Shown one piece after another: positions 55,516 to 64,000 of a stretch of 64,000 bases of DNA; position 1 is the first letter of the stretch, and the number at the start of each line of letters is the position of its first letter. Both the position numbers and the translations under genes were made by a program. Origin of the DNA: Leifsonia xyli. GTDB lineage: Bacteria; Actinomycetota; Actinomycetes; Actinomycetales; Microbacteriaceae. The notes under the pieces were generated by a model. The model made no database searches. It had not been told where the DNA came from and worked only from the letters and a program-made list of their open reading frames with translations. The stretch spans positions 3,286,001 through 3,350,000 of the forward strand of contig CP014761.1 of the NCBI GenBank assembly GCA_001647635.1, in the 5' to 3' direction.

Positions 55516-57800
55516 TCACTGCTCTGCGGCAGTCCGCGTCAGGATGAGGAACCGCGCGCCGTACGCCGGGACGCTGACCGGGAAGCTCGCCAGGTCGTCC
55601 ACGGTCCCGACCTCGCTGCCGTCGGCGGCGTCCGTCACCGCTGCGCGATGGGGAAGCGCTTCCGACCGCACCGTGCCGTCGACGGCCGTGTCGGTCATGT
55701 TGAGCACGGTCAGCTGCACGATGGGCAGTCCCTGGTCGTCCAGGGTCTCGAGCTCGTGGACCATGACGAGCATCCCGGGATGCGCCACGTCCGGCACGTC
55801 GACCTGGCGCGCGGTCGCGATGCCCCAGCGGTTGCGGATGCGCAGCAGCTGGCGCAGGCGGCTCGCGAACGAGTCCCGCGTCCGGAGCTGCTCGGGGAGC
55901 GTCCCGTAGAGCGAACGCGCCCGCGGCATCCCGGATGGCGACCGGTCGGCGTCGGGCGCGACGCCGAGCAGGTCGTGCGCGCCGCGCTCCACCCAGCGGG
56001 TGTCGCCCTCGGCGATCAGGTCGGACACCTCCGAGCGAGGGACGGTCAGCGAGCCGAGCAGGTCCCAGCCGGACAGCGCGAAGACGCCCGGCTGCCAGGC
56101 GTTGAACGCGGCGAGCAGCAGGTGGGCGTCCCGGATCGCGGGGATGTCCTCCTCGGTGATCGAGTCCAGCGTCGCGTGACCCTGCGTCGCCGCGATCAGC
56201 GACGCCGAGGTGCAGGCGATGCCGTTCGTCGTGAAGACCAGGTTGTAGTCGGCGGTCGGAGCGGTGATCGCCTCGGTCAGGTCGGCGCGGATCCGCTGGG
56301 CCAGCTCCCCTCCGGTGATCTCCTCGCCGTGGAACGTGTAGACGTCGTTCGCGTGCAGGGTCGCCCAGTGGACCAGCTCGTAGGTGAGCTCGTCGTGGTT
56401 CTGCATGCCGTGCACCAGGCTCACCGGCTCGACGCCCAGCTCCAGCGACGTGCGCAGGGTCAGCCGAAGGAACTCGGTGTCGCCGGTCGCGAGGGCGTGG
56501 TGGTACGCCGGCCGGTTGATGAAGTCGTAGGACAGGTCGGCGCCGACCGCGCCGGTGTCGCGGATGTCCTCGACCGTCAGGTTCAGCTCCTGGAAGGTGA
56601 AGCCGCCGACCTTGCGGACCATGCCGGCGATGATGTGGTTCGCCGCGTGGGAGAGCGGGTGCCCCTCCGACCAGGCGGGCATTCCCTCGGCGCTCTTCTC
56701 AACGCCGAGGAAGCCGTTGGCGTCGAGGCGCAGGGCGCTCGTGCCGAGGTCGCCGAGCGAGTGGAGGGCGTCGCCGATGACCAAGCGCATGCCCGAGAAG
56801 GTCGGGTCGAGCCAGTTCACCGAGGGCTGGCCCTCCTTGAAGTAGTGCAGGTAGACCCAGCGGCGCGTGATGCCGTCGACGCCGATCACGGGGGCGGTGG
56901 CGCTCCAGTTGGTCTCCTTGACGCCCGGCGCGAAGAAGATCACGCGCTGCAGCTCGCCGATGATGTAGCCGCTCTCGGCGAGGGACGCCTCGGTCGCCGC
57001 ATCCAGGTTCACCGAGTCGCGGCCGTCGGGCACGTCGGGCAGCAGGTGCCACTCGTCCGGCGGGATCTCGACCATGTGGTAGATCCCGGGTAGTCCTTGT
57101 ACGCCATCTCGGCGAGCCGGAAGTCGGCGCCCTTGCCGGTGTGGCCCGGGACGATGTCGTCGATGACGCTGCCGCCGTGCTCCTCGGCGACGTCGGTCAG
57201 TCGGCGGAAGGTCTCCTCGTCGCCGAAGGCCGGGTCGATCTGGGTCCCGATGCGGTCGAAGTGGCCGTCGACGCTCGGGGTCTCCTGCCACCCCCGGATG
57301 CCGCCGGCCCGCTTGACGGGACCGGTGTGGAGGCCGTTGATGCCGATCCGCTCGAACGCGGTCCACAGCTCCGGGTCGGCTAGCGCAGTCAGGAAGGACT
57401 CGCCGGGCCGGGTGATCAGCGAGATCGGGTACGCGGTGAACCAGACGTCCGAGGTCGAGACGGCGCGGCGCGCGTCCGGGCGGGCGTAGGGGTTGCGCCA
57501 CATGCTCGGGGAGCCGGAGAGCTGACGGCTGAGTACATCGGCATCCTTCAGCATGGACTGGCGGACCAGCCACTCGACGTAGGCCGGGTTCTGGCCGTTG
57601 GCCGCGCGCGGGTCCGAGAACGACCGGCGGATGCTGCCGCCGCGCAGGTTCGCCCGCGGCCGCAGCCGGCGGGGACGCGCGGGGTACAGCTGCTCGTCGT
57701 AGGTGATCTCCTCCGGCGGCAGCTCCTCCGTCACCTCCGCGTCGGTCTCGACGCCGGTGTCGGGCGTGCTCTCGGTCACCTCGGGCGCCTCGTCGTCCAC
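55516..57800 (-). CDS. GH13-family enzyme, trehalose-synthase-like (apparent frameshift)
   Basis: The catalytic part resembles GH13 alpha-glucan enzymes: [42 protein letters not shown] (nucleophile region) and [11 protein letters not shown]. An acidic N-terminal region of about 40 residues precedes it. The first about 250 residues and the rest are in adjacent frames; one base in the CCCGGG at 57085-57090 restores [13 protein letters not shown] and about 761 residues. The start is GTG 57800 behind GGAAGGAG. The precise reaction (trehalose synthesis or glucan hydrolysis) is unsure. Confidence 0.82.
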
Positions 57801-57832
57801 TCGGTCTCCTTCCGTGGTTGTCACCGTAGTCG

Positions 57833-57874
57833 GTCGGTCGGGGTCAGTCGGTCGGGGTCAGTCGCCCGGGGTCA
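57833..57874. repeat. 14-bp tandem repeat, three copies
   Basis: GTCGGTCGGGGTCA occurs at 57833-57846 and 57847-57860, and a variant GTCGCCCGGGGTCA at 57861-57874. The third copy contains the stop codon of the gene at 57872. It lies in the upstream region of the GH13 gene. Confidence 0.8.
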
Positions 57875-58297
57875 TTCGCTCAGCCGCTCGATCAGCTGGC
57901 CCTTGCTCAGCTTCGAGACGTTGCGCAGCCCGCGCGTGCGCGCGACGTCCCGCAGGGCCTGCACCGTGAGGCCGTCCAGCTCGGGATCGTGGGGAGCGGA
58001 GGTGGTGACCGAACCGGCGAACTCGACCGTCTCGTCGACGCCCTCGTCGCGGACGGAGGGGAGCGGCGGCGTGAGGTCGACGCTCGTCGTGGAGTCGGCG
58101 GCGCCGGACCCCTCGTCGGAACCGGCGGTCGTGCTGCGACCCACGGCGTCCGCGAGCTCCTGCTGCAAGGCCTTCGCCCGCTTCTTCGCCTTCTTCTTGT
58201 CGAGCCTCTCGACCGCGTCGAGCGCCTCATCCACGGCCTTCTCGGCGCGCTTCAGGGCCTTCTCGGCCGCCTTCTCGAGCTTCTTCTGCTTCGCCAT
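57872..58297 (-). CDS. Lys/Ala-rich coiled-coil protein with SAP/Rho-N-like end
   Basis: The 141-residue protein has a basic helical N-terminus (MAKQKKLEKAAEKALKRAEKAVDEAL), an acidic Ser/Thr linker, and a C-terminal about 35-residue motif (LTVQALRDVARTRGL, LSKGQLIERLSE) like the SAP or Rho N-terminal nucleic-acid-binding fold. It may bind nucleic acid. The stop lies in the third 14-bp repeat. Confidence 0.75.
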   Translation of the reverse strand: MAKQKKLEKAAEKALKRAEKAVDEALDAVERLDKKKAKKRAKALQQELADAVGRSTTAGSDEGSGAADSTTSVDLTPPLPSVRDEGVDETVEFAGSVTTSAPHDPELDGLTVQALRDVARTRGLRNVSKLSKGQLIERLSE

Positions 58298-58441
58298 CCC
58301 CGCTCCGATCCGTCGATCGTGTTCGCCTTGAACGGTGCCACGGGGCCGCCGACTCGGCAAGGCGCTGGACACGGACTCCCTGGGAATTCATCTCCGAGCC
58401 GGGAGGCGACGCGACCTGGGAGCCGCGCCGCCCGAGCGGGC

Positions 58442-59083
58442 TCAGTAGGCGAAATGCACCTGGGCGCGGCGGCGGGACGGCGTCTCGATCTCGTCGACGA
58501 CAGCCTTCGCGAAGTCCTCGGCCCCGATGAAGGAGGCGCCGTCGGCGTCGAACAGCGCGACGTCGTCGCCGACGCGGTAGGCGCCGCGCGGGTCCACCTG
58601 CGGGGCGTAGGCGCCGTAGGTCGCGGCGGGGCTGACGAAGACCCAGTCCAGGCCCTCCGGGGCGTTCGCGATCAGGTCCTCCAGCACCGCGTTCAGTTCG
58701 CGGGCCTCGTCCGCGAACTCCGCCGGCAGGTCGTCGCCCTCCGCGAACCGCGGAGCACCCGGCGCCGGGCGCAGCGAGCTGAAGCCGCCGATCACGACGA
58801 GGCGCGCACCGGAGGCGTCCGCCAGCTCGGCCAGGCGGCTGTACCGGCGGCCCAGGGTTCCGGCGCTGTCGCCGCGCGGTGAGACGGTCGCCACGATCAC
58901 GTCCGCGCCCTCGACGGCCTGCTCCGGCTCGTCCGCCGACCCGGTGAGGTAGCGCACTCCGTCCACGGGCTCGGTGGGCTCGGAGCGGCTGAGCGACGTG
59001 ACGCGGTGCCCGCGCGACACCGCCTCCTGTGCGAGATGGGAGCCGGTGAACCCGGTGCCGCCGATGATCGTGATGTCCGCCAT
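58442..59083 (-). CDS. NAD(P)H-binding SDR-like protein
   Basis: This 213-residue atypical short-chain dehydrogenase/NmrA-like protein has ITIIGGTGFTGSHLAQEA at residues 4-21 and VFVSPAATYGAYAP. AAGGAGGA precedes the ATG. It resembles proteins annotated as NAD(P)H-binding or BVR-B-like reductases. The substrate is unknown, and a 144-bp gap without evident genes separates it from the gene at 57872. Confidence 0.87.
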   Translation of the reverse strand: MADITIIGGTGFTGSHLAQEAVSRGHRVTSLSRSEPTEPVDGVRYLTGSADEPEQAVEGADVIVATVSPRGDSAGTLGRRYSRLAELADASGARLVVIGGFSSLRPAPGAPRFAEGDDLPAEFADEARELNAVLEDLIANAPEGLDWVFVSPAATYGAYAPQVDPRGAYRVGDDVALFDADGASFIGAEDFAKAVVDEIETPSRRRAQVHFAY

Positions 59084-59225
59084 GTCGTCCTCCTTCGCGG
59101 GGCGGCGTTCGCCCCGTCTATGCAACCGGCAACTTCCGGCACGCGAGGTTTCTTCCCGAGTCCACCCGCCCGAACGGGTTTGTCAACCGCCTGTGCAGGG
59201 TTTTCTCACGCCTACCGTCGGGGCC

Positions 59226-59540
59226 ATGAAGCACGTCACCTACGGCGAGAGGTCGTTGCTCGTCGGGGACGAGGCGGCCGACCTGCTCATGAGCTACGCG
59301 ACAGTCCTCGGCCGGAACAACAACACCGACTCGGTGACGTTGCGTGCAGTAGGGGCGGACGGAAACGAGGAGGACGCGACCGTCCTGCTCAACCCGTCCA
59401 CAAGCATGATGATCGAGTCCACGAACAGCACGGGGAGCGAGCCCGACAACGAGCTCGTCGCCGAGTACTTGCGAGAGGGGATCAACCGCATGACCCAGTC
59501 CTTCGACCTGCGCCCTGACACCAACCCGCTCGAGCACTGA
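59226..59540 (+). CDS. Small acidic conserved protein
   Basis: The 104-residue soluble protein (MKHVTYGERSLLVGDEAADLLMSYA...) is of a type I recall as common in Microbacteriaceae but without a known function. TACCGT at 59213-59218 lies 7 nt before the ATG, giving a leaderless start. It is followed 5 bp later by another small gene, which forms a pair with it. Confidence 0.72.
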   Translation: MKHVTYGERSLLVGDEAADLLMSYATVLGRNNNTDSVTLRAVGADGNEEDATVLLNPSTSMMIESTNSTGSEPDNELVAEYLREGINRMTQSFDLRPDTNPLEH

Positions 59541-59545
59541 TCGCC

Positions 59546-59923
59546 ATGGGACACCTCATCTACGGGGGCATGCACGTCGCGTTCGAGGATCGGGTTCTCG
59601 CCCATCTGCAGATCGTCATCGTCAACAAGCTCCGTCGGTCCGAGTCGTTCGCCGTGTCGTGGCGCGACGCCACCGAAGTCGGGGACGGCCGCAGCGCGAT
59701 CTGGATCGACCCGTCCATCCCGCTCTACCCCCGATTCGACGCGACGCGGGGGCCGGACATCGATCGCGCATGGCTGCTGCGGCTCGCGGCCTCCGCGGAC
59801 AGCTCGACGGGTCTCATCGTCACGGGTCCCGACGGGGAGCCCGTCAACGGGGCTCCCGACCTCGGCATCGCGCTCAGCAGCAGGAGGGGCAACGGCAGCA
59901 CGCGCGTGCGCCGCGAGCGCTGA
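59546..59923 (+). CDS. DUF7882-like small protein
   Basis: The 125-residue protein begins MGHLIYGGMHVAFEDRVLAHLQIVIVNKLRR, resembling the MG-x-L-YG opening of small actinobacterial proteins I associate with DUF7882. It has a polar, basic C-terminus (RRGNGSTRVRRER). It is probably cotranscribed with the gene at 59226. The function is unknown. Confidence 0.7.
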   Translation: MGHLIYGGMHVAFEDRVLAHLQIVIVNKLRRSESFAVSWRDATEVGDGRSAIWIDPSIPLYPRFDATRGPDIDRAWLLRLAASADSSTGLIVTGPDGEPVNGAPDLGIALSSRRGNGSTRVRRER

Positions 59924-59988
59924 TCGGGCGGCCATCCCCTCCCGCCGCAGCTGCGTCGCGAGGGCGTGACCGTGGGCGCGTCGCTGGG

Positions 59989-60001
59989 TAGAGTTGCGCC
60001 C
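59989..60001 (+). promoter_or_regulatory. -10 box and leaderless start of nhaA
   Basis: TAGAGT at 59989-59994 lies 7 nt before the GTG at 60002, with no ribosome binding site. Confidence 0.5.
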
Positions 60002-61902
60002 GTGGCCATCCCCTCACCGTTATCCAGCGCTCCCCGGACCCCGAGTCGCCGCAGCAGTCGCGCGACCGTCGGCCCACGCTGACGGAGCGGTTCCGCGCGA
60101 TGGGCCGCAGCCGGATCGGCGCGCTGCTGCTAGTGGCCGCGACCCTCGTCGCGATCGTCTGGGCCAACATCTCGTTCGCCGGGTACGAGCAGTTCTGGGA
60201 GACGCACCTCAACATCGGCGTCGGCGACCTGCAGCTCGACTTCACCCTCCACTCGCTCGTCAACGACGCGCTGATGGCGATCTTCTTCTTCACCGTCGGC
60301 CTCGAGGTGCGACGCGAGTTCGCGATCGGCGAGCTGACCAGCTGGTCGCGCGCGGTCGTCCCGGTCGTCGCCGCGGTCTTCGGGCTCGCGGTGCCGGCGA
60401 TCATCTACGTGATGTTCACCCTCGGCACCGGCATGGAGCACGCCTGGGGAGTGGTCATCTCGACCGACACGGCGTTCCTCGTCGGCGCCCTCGCCCTCGT
60501 CGGCCCGCACGCGACCGGCCGGCTGCGGGTGTTCCTTCTCGCGCTGGCGGTGGTGGATGACATCGGCGCGCTGAGCATCATCGCGCTCGTCTACACGGAG
60601 CACTTCAATCCGATCCCCCTCATCGTGGCGGCCGTGGGACTCGCGGGCGTGTACTTCACGCGCTACCTGCGCGGCGGTCGCGGACCGGTCTACGCGACAC
60701 TCGCGATCATCGTCTGGCTGGCGTTCCTCGCCTCCGGCGTGCACCCGACCCTCGCCGGTGTCGCGATCGCCCTGCTCATCCCCGTCTACCGGCCGAACCG
60801 GCGGGATGTGGAGCACGCGCTCGACCTCGCCCGCACCTTCCGGCAGTCGCCCAACACGGAGTACGCGCGCGCCGCGGCCAACAGCCTGCGGGAGTCCATC
60901 TCGATCAACGAGCGCCTGCAGTCGGCGTGGGGACCCTACGTGGCGTACGTCGTCCTGCCGCTGTTCGCGCTCGCCAACGCGGGCGTGCGGCTGAGCGGCG
61001 ATATCCTCCTGGGCGCGATCGTGTCGCCCATCGCCTGGGGCGTGCTGGTGGGTCTCGTGGTCGGCAAGTTCGTCGGCGTCTTCGGCTCGACCGCGCTGCT
61101 GCGGGTGCTCCGGATCGGCGACTTCGGACCCGGCCTCACCCTCGACCGGCTGGCCGGCGGCGCGGCGCTGTGCGGGATCGGCTTCACGATCTCCCTGTTC
61201 ATCGTCGACCTGGCCATCCCGGGCGAGGAGGCGCAGAACGCCGCGCGCGTGGGCGTGCTCGCGGCCACCGTGGTCGCGTTCCTGGTCGCGACCGTGCTGT
61301 TCCGCATCTCGGACGCGCACCGGCCGAAGGAGGACGCCGGCGTGCGGCTCATGCGCCCGGTCGACCCGGCGCGTGACCACGTCTTCGGTTCGCCGGACGC
61401 GCCGTTCGAGATCGTCGAGTACGGCGACTTCCAGTGCGGCTTCTGCCTGAAGGCGACCGGCTCCGTGGTCGAGGTGCAGCGGGAGCTGGGCGACCGGCTC
61501 CGCTACGTCTGGCGGCACGCCCCGCTGACCCGCTTCCACCCGAACGCGCTCGCGGCCGCTGAGGCGTCGGAGGCCGCGGCGCGGCAGGGCAAGTTCTTCG
61601 AGTTCGAGCGCAGCCTGTTCGCCGACCAGGAGCACCAGCTCCCGTCCGACATCATGCGCCGCGCCGAAGAGCTCGGCCTCGACCTGAACCGCTTCGAGGA
61701 CGACCTCGCGTCTCCCGAGGTGGCGGCGCGCGTCCGCGACGACATGCTGGACGCGGAGGCGATGGACATCACCGCCGTCCCCACCTTCTTCATCAACGGC
61801 CGCCGTCACGTCGGCCCGTACGACGCGCAGTCGCTGATCCGCGCACTGCAGGAGTCTGTGGATGCGCCGGTGGCCGAGCAGCCGCGGCCGGGGACGGTGT
61901 AG
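60002..61902 (+). CDS. nhaA: Na+/H+ antiporter NhaA fused to a DsbA-like domain (apparent frameshift)
   Basis: The N-terminal about 430 residues form an NhaA antiporter with about 11-12 membrane segments and the key DDIGALS pair of aspartates. The C-terminal about 190 residues are a DsbA-like thioredoxin fold with CGFC and the cis-Pro motif VPTFFINGR. The GTG at 60002 is supported by its -10 box; adding one C in the run at 60010-60013 puts it in frame with the rest (about 633 residues). Otherwise the first start would be ATG 60100. This fusion occurs in other Actinobacteria. Confidence 0.88.
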
Positions 61903-62025
61903 TACGCACTTCGACCAGCGGGCCGCGCAGGGCGTGCCGATGCGGGTGGCGCGGCCGGTACGGCAAGTGAATGGCGATCTGCTTCGACTTTATGCGGAGT
62001 TCCCCGGACAGCAGAGAACTTTGAG

Positions 62026-62096
62026 AGTGACGGAGCCGTCACTATCAGTGCACAGACCCGTCTGTATATAGTGCGGGGCGTTTGCTCCGCACTATA
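62026..62096. promoter_or_regulatory. Two palindromes and -10 box upstream of the Cys-tailed secreted protein
   Basis: AGTGACGG-AG-CCGTCACT (62026-62043) is a perfect 18-bp repeat. TATAGTGCGG (62067-62076) and CCGCACTATA (62087-62096) are perfect 10-bp arms around 10 nt. TATAGT (62067-62072) can serve as a -10, so binding at the second repeat would block the promoter, or the transcript would carry a 5' hairpin. The earlier part of the gap (61903-62025) shows nothing clear. Confidence 0.6.
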
Positions 62097-62112
62097 GATG
62101 CGAGGGTTATCG

Positions 62113-62892
62113 ATGAAGATTACTAGCCATGCTGTCACACGCTCCGCTTTGGGGATCGTTGTCGCTGCCGTGCTGTCGGTGGGCACGGGCGTCGCGGCGC
62201 AAGCATCGACGCCGGCTGTGCCGGAGGTGCCCATCACGGCCGCCCAGGCCAAAACGAGCGTTCTGAACACCCAGAAGGAGGTTCACGGGTGGCACGCACT
62301 TCCGAGCGGAGAGCTCAAGCGCTTGGCTAGCGCGGTGTTGAAGTCCGGCCTCAAGCCCGCCGGTGGCTTTGCGATCGACAGCGGGAAGGTGAAGGGGTGG
62401 CGGGTGAACAGCACCAGCCGTCTGGTGCGGTTCTCGGCCGCCCCTGGACAGGGCGTCCTGGACCTCAGCTCGCTGACGGTGGTCGTGAACGAGCGCGGCA
62501 CCGTTACGGGAACGAGTCAGTACGTCCTGACGCCGGAGACCGCGACGTCCGGCCGGGTTCAGTCGTGGGTCAACGGCGGGCTTGTCATGGATCAGACCGT
62601 GAACGATCAGGGAAAGACTAGCTCTCCCACCGCGTCGCGTTCCGAGACCAAGGCGGGCAGCCCCGCGGTGTCGCTCGCCGGCTACAAGAAGGGCGACTGG
62701 TGGGGCAATCTCAACCAGTGCTTGTCGGGTGCTGGAATCGCGGGCTGGGCCATCGCCGGCTTGTCGATCGCTTGCGCAGCCGTCTGCATTGTCACCATCG
62801 GATGGGGCTGTCTCGGGTGCCTTGGCGCGGCATCAGCCGGATTCAGTGGGACGGTGAGCTTCTGCGTTACCAAGGCGAATCAGGTGTCCTGA
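62113..62892 (+). CDS. Secreted protein with cysteine-rich hydrophobic tail (bacteriocin-like candidate)
   Basis: The 259-residue protein has a signal peptide (SALGIVVAAVLSVGTGVAAQA), a Cys-free middle region (about 30-190), and a last about 66 residues containing all six cysteines in a Gly/Ala-rich hydrophobic stretch (NQCLSGAGIAGW... WGCLGCLGAAS ... FCVTKANQVS). This layout matches the halocin C8 precursor, where a long N-terminal part is followed by a cysteine-rich peptide, but homology is not shown. ATG 62113 follows GAGGG. GC is lower than in the neighbours. A small membrane gene follows after 3 bp. Confidence 0.72.
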   Translation: MKITSHAVTRSALGIVVAAVLSVGTGVAAQASTPAVPEVPITAAQAKTSVLNTQKEVHGWHALPSGELKRLASAVLKSGLKPAGGFAIDSGKVKGWRVNSTSRLVRFSAAPGQGVLDLSSLTVVVNERGTVTGTSQYVLTPETATSGRVQSWVNGGLVMDQTVNDQGKTSSPTASRSETKAGSPAVSLAGYKKGDWWGNLNQCLSGAGIAGWAIAGLSIACAAVCIVTIGWGCLGCLGAASAGFSGTVSFCVTKANQVS

Positions 62893-62895
62893 CCT

Positions 62896-63072
62896 ATGAC
62901 GCACTCAACGACTCAACGACTGATCGCCGCCCTCGCGCTCGTGACCGCTGCCGCGATGGTGAGCAGTTTCGTGGTCCCCACCGGTTGGGCCGCCGCCTGC
63001 TGGTGCGTAGGCGGCGGCGCGCTCATCGCCGCATTGGTGCTCGCCCTGCGCGGGCTGAAGCGAAGAGGGTGA
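62896..63072 (+). CDS. 58-residue membrane protein, candidate immunity partner
   Basis: A frame of 58 codons encodes two hydrophobic segments (LIAALALVTAAAMVSSFVV and ACWCVGGGALIAALVLAL) and a basic end (RGLKRRG). It starts 3 bp after the Cys-tailed protein gene and ends before a strong terminator, so the two form a two-gene operon. Its small size and membrane nature fit immunity proteins; this is inference. Confidence 0.6.
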   Translation: MTHSTTQRLIAALALVTAAAMVSSFVVPTGWAAACWCVGGGALIAALVLALRGLKRRG

Positions 63073-63104
63073 GGATGCCGTCGTCCTGAGAAGCCTGAAG
63101 GAGA

Positions 63105-63135
63105 AGATGCGGGCGGCACGGGGCCGCCCGCATCT
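63105..63135 (+). terminator. Terminator hairpin after the secreted-peptide locus
   Basis: Arms AGATGCGGGCGGC (63105-63117) and GCCGCCCGCATCT (63123-63135) form a perfect 13-bp stem with a 5-nt loop. Confidence 0.75.
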
Positions 63136-63270
63136 CCGGTGGCACTTTGGAGTAATGAACCGGATGGCGGCGCGCAAGATGCATGGGTCTCCGTGCGCCG
63201 TCACTTCTATAGACGCGGTGTCTTGCGGATCGTGACGGGCTCTGTCGGCGGTCGCCCGTAGGATCGCGGC

Positions 63271-63861
63271 ATGGCCGACGACGCACCCGCACCGGAGCAG
63301 CTCGTGGTCGCCGATCAGGCGGCCTGGCGGGCGTGGCTCGACGAGAACGAGACGACGTCCGACGGCGTGTGGCTCGTGCTGGCCAAGAAGGGCGTCAGCG
63401 ATCCGACCAGCCTCACATACCAGGAGGCGCTCATCGAAGCGCTGTGCAGTGGGTGGATCGACGGGCAGCGCAAGTCGCGCGACGACACGACCTTCGTGCA
63501 GCGGTATACGCCGCGACGCAAGACCTCGCTGTGGTCGGAGCGCAACATCGGCATCGTCGAGACGCTGATCGCCGAGGGGCGGATGCGGGCCGCCGGCCAG
63601 GCGGAGATCGAGCGCGCCAAGGCGGACGGCCGCTGGGAGCGTGCCTACAGCGGCGCCGCGAAGATCGGCATGCACGACGCCCTCGCCGCCGCGCTGGCCG
63701 CATCCCCGGAGGCGACGGCGACCTTCGAGCGGCTGAACGCCCAGAACCGGTACGCCGTCCTGTGGCGCGTGAACACCGCGCCCAGCGAGACCAGCCGGGC
63801 CAACCGGCTCGCGAAGCTCATCGGGATGCTGGAGCGCGGCGAGACGCCATACCCGCAGTGA
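63271..63861 (+). CDS. YdeI/OmdA-family protein
   Basis: The 196-residue protein has AWLDENETTSDGVWLVLAKKG, YQEALIEALCSGWIDGQ, RYTPRRKTSLWSERN and the C-terminal OmdA-like region (FERLNAQNRYAVLWRVNTA). The family is labelled bacteriocin-protection or OmpD-associated after Salmonella, but its actinobacterial role is unknown. TAGGAT (63259-63264) lies 6 nt before the ATG, so it is leaderless. It stands next to the bacteriocin-like locus but has its own promoter. Confidence 0.88.
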   Translation: MADDAPAPEQLVVADQAAWRAWLDENETTSDGVWLVLAKKGVSDPTSLTYQEALIEALCSGWIDGQRKSRDDTTFVQRYTPRRKTSLWSERNIGIVETLIAEGRMRAAGQAEIERAKADGRWERAYSGAAKIGMHDALAAALAASPEATATFERLNAQNRYAVLWRVNTAPSETSRANRLAKLIGMLERGETPYPQ

Positions 63862-63942
63862 TCCTCTCGACGCAAGCGTTGTCCTCCGCCGTCGGCGGCC
63901 CCTAGCGTGGCGCTGAAGCCGCTCACCGAAGGGAAACCCGCA

Positions 63943-64000
63943 TGCCCACGACCTCGCCGCACGTCGCCTCTCTGATCGATTCGGCCGACACCTACGAGAA
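63943..64000 (+). CDS. Start of an unidentified gene (partial)
   Basis: The first 19 codons (MPTTSPHVASLIDSADTYE) of a gene that continues past the window. GAAGGG precedes the ATG, and TTGTCC (63879-63884) with TAGCGT (63904-63909) may be its promoter. The fragment is too short to identify. Confidence 0.5.

Overview
The window is about 70% GC and reads as the chromosome of a high-GC Gram-positive bacterium, most likely a member of the Microbacteriaceae (Leifsonia-like). The basis is the conserved actinobacterial order argH - mpg - tyrS - tlyA - nadK - recN - pyrG - nudix - xerD - parA - scpA - scpB - rluB - tyrA - cmk - der, frequent GTG starts, and many genes that appear to be leaderless (a TANNNT box 6-8 nt before the start codon, with no ribosome binding site).

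Layout. 1-17.8 kb: the housekeeping block listed above (DNA repair, translation, NAD(P) and CTP synthesis, chromosome segregation, tyrosine synthesis), interrupted by a SatD-like gene with a three-palindrome operator array. 17.8-24.7 kb: a membrane-anchored hydrolase and a pair encoding a membrane glycosyltransferase and an anchored GH18-like protein. 24.8-26.4 kb: tRNA-Pro(GGG), then a low-GC patch with a secreted protein and a membrane protein. 26.6-30.4 kb: a two-component system divergent from an ABC exporter. 30.4-41.4 kb: small membrane proteins, MerR and PadR regulators, GrpB, an HNH nuclease lipoprotein, a UbiB-type kinase and thioredoxin. 41.4-52.7 kb: a complete L-rhamnose uptake and breakdown cluster ending in L-lactate dehydrogenase, with a LacI repressor and two matching promoter/operator sites, one of them inside the mutarotase gene. 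52.7-61.9 kb: MarR, redox enzymes, a GH13 enzyme and an NhaA-DsbA fusion. 61.9-63.1 kb: a low-GC locus with a cysteine-tailed secreted protein and a small membrane protein, a candidate bacteriocin/immunity pair.

The most striking unexplained signals are: (i) four intergenic clusters of three 13-bp palindromes (ATTCG-NNN-CGAAT) at exactly 20-bp pitch; (ii) three 20-bp palindromes at exactly 29-bp pitch upstream of the SatD-like gene; (iii) two low-GC loci with the same plan, a secreted precursor whose cysteines all lie in a hydrophobic C-terminal tail followed by a small membrane protein; (iv) widespread leaderless starts.

Six genes (tyrS, tlyA, the histidine kinase, an LLM oxidoreductase, the GH13 enzyme and nhaA) each need one extra base, mostly in a C or G run, to be whole. 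All six are apparent deletions, so sequencing error is likelier than six real mutations. Coordinates for these genes span the break.
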